DNA from: Campylorhamphus procurvoides
Lineage: Eukaryota; Chordata; Aves; Passeriformes; Dendrocolaptidae
Direction: 5' to 3'
DNA length: 64,000 bases
Assembly (NCBI GenBank): GCA_013396655.1
Contig: WBMV01000443.1
Coordinates: 1,730 to 65,729, forward strand
This document shows, in pieces, positions 57,529-64,000 of this stretch. Each line of letters starts with the position of its first letter. The first letter of the stretch is position 1. The position numbers and the translations under genes are program-made. The notes beneath the pieces were generated by a model, which worked only from the letters and a program-made list of their open reading frames with translations, was not told the origin of the DNA and did no database searches.

Positions 57529-59831
57529 CCCACTCTGTCCTGTTCCTATTTCCCCTTGGCAGATGCCAGCGTGTGAAGACACCACGGCAGGGTCAGTATC
57601 AGTCAGCAACTTTTTGGATGACAGATGCCACGTGAATCCAGATCCCATCCACTCTGAGGTTTGTGCAAACTGAGCGTCCTGCTCAGAGCTGCTGGGAGCT
57701 GCGAGGTGCAAGGGAAGTGCAAAGGCTTTGTGGAGGGTGGCAGATGGAGAGAAGGACCCGCTCACTGGTTGGAGTGTTGTGCTTGAAACTTTGTGGAGCA
57801 CTTCACGCCTGTCTCAGTCACCATGGGTGCAAAATGCTACCCAAGCAGAATGGTGGCAGGTTGCACCCTCCTTTTACTGACATTGTACCAAAGTCAATGT
57901 CAAGACCATGAAATTCAGGTTCTGTATTTCAGCAGGTCATCTGTCTAGAGTTGTTCCCAATATGGTAACTCTGCATTCAGCAAATTTCATTCCTGACACT
58001 GGTTTTTCATGGAAAATACATTCAGTTGAATTTTCTGTCTGCTCAGGCTCTTCATGATTTTCTCACAGGAGATTGTTCTGCTGTTGAGTTGACCATGCTG
58101 ATAGGAACATTTTTGCATTATTCCATCTAAATAGTCCTTTGTTCCTTATGTCCTTTTACTCCTTACTATATCCCACTTCATGAGTTTCTTGTTCTTGTGT
58201 ATAAGTGTGGTCTGGTAAGAGACAGCAGATGCATGTGTACCTTGGATTCGAAGTTTCCTTGTATAGGTCAAAATCAGTCTCTAAAACATTACCTTCTGGA
58301 AAACACTCAGAAATCTCAGTCAAATAAAACTGTAACCAGAGTGGTCTTTGTAGAAGAAAAAAAAATACCCTGTGTAGGGGAGAAATCATTCAAACTATAG
58401 TATGAAAGTCTTTAGAGCAGGTGGAAGAAGGAGGGGTTCAGTGCCTATGGAGTCAGCTTACTCTTCAGAGATGCCAGTTCAGACCCTCAGTCTGCCAGAG
58501 ATTTCTTACGCAACCAGTTGTGCGATTTAATTCCTAAAATACCTCAATTCTCTTATAAAACAGTGAACACAGCACTGATATCCTTCATGTTAAAGACTAG
58601 GGAGTACTTGGATATTACTGTGGTGTAGGGCTTGCCTGAGGTAGGTTAACAGCAGCTTGAAATATAATGTGGCTCCTACCAGCAGCATGACAGAAAAATG
58701 TTTTAATCTTTTCTTTTTCTTTTTATGTTGTATCTTAAAAAGAAACAGACAAAAATCTGATCTAAAGTAGGGAGGGGGAAGAAAAACCCAAACCAAACCA
58801 AAAAGCTATGTGATTCGCTGTGGGACTCAATCCCCTTGACAACTGGTTCCAGCCTGGAGAATATATTCACAGCTGGGTTATAAACCCTCAAAACCAGCCA
58901 ACATAACCTTAACTAACACAACATTACCAAGGCATTGCTGTAATAGGATCATTCTGCTATGGCTCATAGGCATGTTTTAAGTGTCATCAATTTAGTCTAC
59001 AACTGAAGGGTGGTAAGGGCAAAACCATTTTAGCAACTGCATCGTACATGAAGGAATGATTGAATATTAATGGTTTTTCTTTTGTTGAAGAAAAACACAA
59101 AGAAAAAAGTGAAGAGCCAGAAGAAACCTTACTGTCCATCCTCAGGTAGTGAAGTTCATTATTGGAGGGCAGCAGGGTTGGACTAGCAGCTGAGAGTTGG
59201 TGTAGGTGGCCAGAAAATTGTCTCTCGTTCTCCAGCACTATCTCCTCTACAAACTTAGCCAAGTTATTTCACCTTAGTTTTCCCTCTCAGTCTTCTATCT
59301 CTTCAAGGACATGAGTTATCTGACAGAGAAGCTATTTCACTCCATTGCTGAAATAGGTTAGACTCTGAGAGAAAATAAGGAAAAACCTGTGAGGGATCTG
59401 GCTCTGTGTTTCATCCCACCAAAGATGCCCACTGTGGCTCTTTTGGTAGTTGATATCAAGCCCTTTAAACAGAGCTCAAAATGTTTTGCAGCTGAGTGGG
59501 AAATGTGATTACTTACCTCAAAGCTGGGGTGAGAATAGATGATAAAGTTAACTTTTCCAACCCTGTGTGCTTCTCAATACTCCCTGAACTGCTTGATCTT
59601 TTACTATGTCATGTTTTGGGCATGGGAAACAAAGCTTTCCATTTAAACAGGGATACTTGTGTTGTCTGTTGGTGTTTTGGGGCAACACTTGTGTAAGTAT
59701 TTTGAGGCTGCCTGAATATCTGTGTGAACAGGATGACAAGTTGATGGTAGCCACGTTCCATGAACTTTGTAGTTACCTTGTGCTGCAAGGTCAGAGCTGT
59801 TGTAGACTTTTTGCATGGTTTGACTGTAGAT

Positions 59832-59853
59832 TGACTGACTGACTGACTGACTG
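59832..59853 (+). repeat. (TGAC)5 microsatellite
   Basis: Five perfect TGAC units plus TG. Confidence 0.95.
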
Positions 59854-60998
59854 TTGTCAAGGCATCTGTGTCTCCTGGCACTGACACTGTTGGGAATGGA
59901 GACTCTGAGTTGAACATTGGCTTCCTTCATAAGGAAGTTAATTGAAATATCTCTGTAAGCAACCTCCCAGGAGGTCAGTGGTTGTACTTAGAAAACAAGG
60001 GAATGAATGAATATCATAATACCTGATGAATAACAGCCTGCAAAAGCTTTTATATTATCTTTTTATCATTATCAAATCATGTTGAAGAGGCTGTAAGGTG
60101 AAGAAACTCTCAAGCTTCATTTTCAAGAAGCTGTTAGGATGAAGACAGAACATTTCAAAATCAATACTGAAGCTTGCGATTCAAAGAGCAAGTGGGAGAG
60201 TCATTATAAGCTGCTTTACTTCTCATCTCTAATTCCCCATATTCATAACTTAAGCCCTGTCATTTGGATTTATCCTCTGTGGCCTGCAGTGACACCAGGA
60301 AAAGTCCTTCTTTTTAATTCTGTGGAAAAAAAATAGCAACGCTGCAGGGTAGGATCATATCCCCGCAGAAGTTTAGGGCTTAAATGTTTCATGTTGGGCA
60401 CCAGATTTTGCCATTTTCTCCCCCTCCCCTTAGTCCCCCTCCTCCTTCCTCTGCTGTTATACATCAATCATCCTCTTTCCTAGAGGCTAGGATACAAACA
60501 GTGTAATCCCAGAGAGAAGGGATACTGATACAGCCAATCCTGTACATGACTACTGCTCTGTCCTTAGAGATGCCATTCCTAAATCTAATGACAGGATTTT
60601 GCTGATGGGAATATTTCATCTAGGCTGGAGAAAGCAATAGGGGCAGTAATCTAAGAACCCAGCTTTGACATTGCTGGGAGATCTGTTGTATCTCCATCCT
60701 ATTTTAGGTGGCTTTTTAAAATTCTAAAATTCCCTTTATTACTTCTTGGTTTGTCTTATCGTAGCACTTTTACCATCATAAATAGTTTTCTCACTGGTAA
60801 TATTTTTAATTGTGACCTGGAAATGAACCTTTAGACCTGACTCAGCCAACCCAACTGAACTATTCATAATACATAAATGTTTGGTGTTAAATTAAGTAAT
60901 TATTTTTAAATAAGGAAAGGTTCCTGTATAGGCTGTGGTTTGGAGGAAATACCACAACCTTGAATGTTATTCTGCTAAGTGGCCTTCAGAAGGTGGAG

Positions 60999-61076
60999 TT
61001 TTTTTAGTTTTTTTCTTCTTTTTCCTTTTTTTTCTTTTTTTTTCTTTTTTTTTCTTTGTTTTTTGTTTTTTTTTTG
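60999..61076 (+). repeat. T-rich tract with a period of 10
   Basis: Within the tract a C recurs every ten bases between runs of nine T (61021-61057), so part of it is a tandem decamer array and not a plain homopolymer. Confidence 0.88.
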
Positions 61077-62411
61077 TATGTCAGAAATGTGTTTAGAGGA
61101 GGTAATGTTACTTACCTCTGGAAAAATCCTGCTACATACATTCAGGAGAAGTGATGAATAGTGGTTGACTTCTGGGAAGTCCAGGCAGTGACAGGTTGTT
61201 CCAGCAGCACAGTCTCCCTTCTCCCTGACTTGAGATCACTTGATATTTGTCTGGCAAGTTTGGGAATGGCGTTTGGTGAGAGCCCAGCACTTTCTCTCAT
61301 CTGCTGAGCCCTTAATAAACCTCACTATTACTTTTTCTAACTCCCCTTTGGACTTTGAATTACACTGCAGTGAACATAACACACGTGAGTAAGAGCTTAA
61401 GGTCTTTTTCACTTGGGTGGTCCCATTAAAAAGACCAGGTTTGCTGTCTTGGCTCCTGAGCCATTCCAAACATTGCTGCTATTTTTCTTCCCCCAGCATT
61501 TCTCTCACCTGCCTTTTTTTCTACTTCTTCTTTTTTTCCATGCCCAGTCTATTAATATGTGTTTTAACCAGTTAACTTTGGAACCAAAATATTAACTGCA
61601 TAAGAGGCAGCTTTTCTGAAGGTTTATAAAATATGTATCATAGCAGGGATAATAAAATGCTCCCATTTTGTAGCAGACAAAATGTATAAAATGCTGAGTG
61701 AAAATTGGGAGAGACCCAACTTAAATCTTTGAAAATCACTGCCAGTTCCAATGTGCTGTATTTATTTTGACTTGGATGGCTCAATCCAGTCCAGATGAGG
61801 TCATTTGGTTGGGCGCACACGTGTCCAGGCTGAGCCAGGAGGCAGGGAAGCCTGCAGGATGCTCCGGCTCCGAGGCTGCCAGAGAGCAGCGGTGGGAGCA
61901 GGGAGGGCAGACCATCTGTGTGTTGATCCTGGCATCAGAGCGTAACGCTGGGATGGAGGTGCTGTAATGTTTAAGTTGATTTCTTTTAAGGCACACTGTA
62001 GCTTTTGTGTCCTCAGCTGTTTTCTGGGTAGGGTAAGTAGAGGCAAAGCTTGACATGCTCTAATAATCTGGGGACAGGGGAATATATTTAGGTAGGGGTG
62101 TTTGTAGTTACTTGTTCATATGACTTAACGCAACAGAGATGTTATTTCATTTGCCCAGCTCTATCTTTGAGCTTGTCATGTTTAACCCTTGCCCTCTCAG
62201 CACCTGATACCTGCTCAGCACCATTTTACTTTCTGCTCCTCTGTTCCTCTGTATTCCCTTACTCCTCTCATCAAGAAGATGAATAGCCCAGCCATTTGTC
62301 TCCATGAAATTTCACTTTTCTCTTCTGGAGTTCCATCTCTGCTGCTTGCTGCTCCATCCCAGCAGGTGGGGAATGTCCTGTGCCTTCCCCGAACAGCCTT
62401 GTCTGTCCTAT

Positions 62412-62433
62412 CCCCCCCACCTTCCCACCTCCC
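62412..62433 (-). other. G-quadruplex motif on the minus strand
   Basis: A C7 run that can be split into two C3 runs is followed by two further CCC runs with loops of 5 and 4, giving four G runs on the complementary strand. Confidence 0.55.
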
Positions 62434-63289
62434 TGCCAGCAGCCTGTTTGCCAACACTTTGCACGAGGAAGCTGCCTCTATAAAAATAAACCATGCTGAA
62501 ATCTGAGAGAGAAGCCACGCCAACCTCACACTTCATTATTGGTAATGTCAACCTATTTGATTTCCATTCGCAAACAGTAGCCTGCATATGTTCCTCACCA
62601 TGTACCCCATCTCCCCATGCCATATTTTGTACAAATTCAGATTCTCCTTGCATGGTGCTTAGTCCTATTTGTGGTTTGCTTACTCTGAGCCACAGACAGC
62701 CATGCTTCACAATTAAAGTGTAGAAAAAGCCAGTTAAGTCACTGATTTAATTGCGTGGTTACTCACTGCTAACACAAGGTTGCCATCTGCAATGGGCTTG
62801 AACCTCTTCTCCCACCTCCTCTACCTTTATAAGATTTTATTCCTCACAGCTGGCTTTTATTGCTGATTTACAGCAGAAAAGGCCAGCAGAAACAGACCTG
62901 TATTTCCTGTGTTTAACCTCAGTGTGCACTGCCACATGGGCATTGCTTGGGGTGGGCTGGACATACAGACACCACAGTCCTGCAAATCCAGCATTGCCTG
63001 GCTGTTAACAGTGTCAGCCTGGGCTGAGGACTTAGAATGAAACTTGATTTTCCAGGAGATGTCTCTATTAAAAAACAACAACAAAAAAGGAAAATGGTGA
63101 AGGGGGAGAAGTAAGACAAACCAAGCTTTATATCATCAGAGTGAACACTGCATTTGCTGCCTTCAAAACCCATGTGAGCTGCAGGTCCACCTCTGCATTT
63201 CACACAGGGATGATCTCTCAGATGGGCCCTACAAGCACTGGCAGCAACAAGGGGCCCCCAGGCGGGCTCGAGGAGGGGGAGCGCACCCA

Positions 63290-63470
63290 GAGCCTGAGGA
63301 GGAGCTGCCTGTATTGACTTTCACTCGATTTACTGGAGCAATTGAGTTTGTCAGTGAAATGTGAGAGGGGCTCAATCAGCTGTCACACTGAGACACTCCT
63401 GTCACTACTGTCAATAGCTTCGAGTTTCTGATCCTTTCTCAGATTAGCTCTGTGCCAGAACATCAAATGA
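63290..63470. promoter_or_regulatory. Candidate element with four TGTCA motifs
   Basis: TGTCA occurs at 63349, 63381, 63400 and 63409. TGACA (its complement) is the core bound by MEIS/TGIF/PREP-type TALE homeodomains. The surrounding sequence has preserved CpGs (TCACTCGATT, GCTTCGAG) and no repeat similarity. Confidence 0.35.
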
Positions 63471-64000
63471 AAAGCTGTTTGGGGCATGGGGAGGAGAGAA
63501 ACTCTAAGCAGTTACCTAGGAATCGGTTTACAGACTTCAAAGCACTGTCAGGTTTATTCTGATGGCCTATAGCAGTGCGCTGGGATCCGTAATTTGTTTG
63601 GAGTGTAATGTAGACTCTCCTCTTCAGCCCCATGTTCACTCATGGACTGGGAGGCAGGGATGGGAGAAGAATGGAGGCATCTCTCCCAGCGAGCCCAAAT
63701 GGCATGCAAATGACCTGCCTCTGGAAATGCTGCTCTTTAGCTTGATGGAATAAGTTGCTTTTCTTCCCTTTCATTCTGAATGACTCTTCTACATTTGTCT
63801 GGGCACTGAAATGAAGACTCTTTCTGGTAGAGGTCAGTTATGTAAAGGTATAACCCCCAACAATAGGACAGGAGTGAAAAGAAGGGGGAGAGGTTTGTTG
63901 TGCAGAAAGGATCAAGGGAGAGTGAGGGAGGTATAGCTAGCCCATCTGAGCAGTCTTTGGTAGTGCTGAGCCTTGGGTGTGCTTTTCTTTTTGTATAACA

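Larger units (their letters stand above)
57529..64000. other. SETBP1: Intron 2 sequence to the right edge, no gene
   Basis: Unique-looking DNA. It includes (TGAC)n at 59832, a T-rich period-10 tract at 60999-61076, a minus-strand G-quadruplex motif at 62412-62433 and a TGTCA cluster near 63380. No SETBP1 exon 3 was recognised. Confidence 0.5.

Noticed and set aside
57229..57801. 190-codon minus-strand frame, the longest frame outside the exon
   Set aside because: Its C-terminal part translates the CR1 3' untranslated region; no reverse transcriptase motif is present and the rest is unrecognised.

Overview
This is ordinary vertebrate nuclear DNA, most likely from a bird. The evidence is at least 17 fragments of CR1, the dominant LINE of bird genomes. 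They show its typical tail (ATTCTATGATTCT or its reverse complement) and the diagnostic string around 'TGCCATGGGCAGGG'. I see no mammalian-type SINEs and no operon-like gene packing. There are two assembly uncertainties: one N at 597 and sixteen Ns at 33721-33736. Which bird it is cannot be decided; the long A/C-only tracts hint at a songbird-like genome, but only weakly.

Only one gene segment can be supported: the first coding exon of SETBP1 (SET-binding protein 1) on the + strand, 14732-15392. It has a branch-point-like CTAAC, a pyrimidine tract, an AG acceptor, a 169-base 5' UTR portion, an ATG at 14901, 164 codons in frame and a GTAAGT donor. The remaining coding exons (SKI-homology region, AT-hooks, SET-binding region) must lie beyond the right edge.

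Layout: 1-14731 reads as the end of intron 1, and its first 400 bases are CpG-rich, like the shore of a promoter CpG island. 15393-64000 is the beginning of the very long intron 2. Both introns hold CR1 fragments of at least four 3'-end types (11 antisense to the gene, 7 sense), microsatellites, pyrimidine tracts and two long A/C-only tracts. They also hold several unique-looking patches that resemble conserved regulatory elements: AT-rich, homeodomain-like motifs with unexpectedly preserved CpGs. These patches are inferred from composition only and need a comparative alignment.

No RNA gene, complete mobile element, CRISPR array, second gene or new biological system could be supported. Most other long open frames are chance or translations of CR1 or simple repeats. 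The most useful leads are the CpG-rich left edge, the patch just downstream of the exon, a possible cryptic exon at 20212-20394, a canonical G-quadruplex motif at 25907-25932, a possible fossil tRNA-derived SINE at 39601-39672, and a cluster of four TGTCA motifs near 63380.
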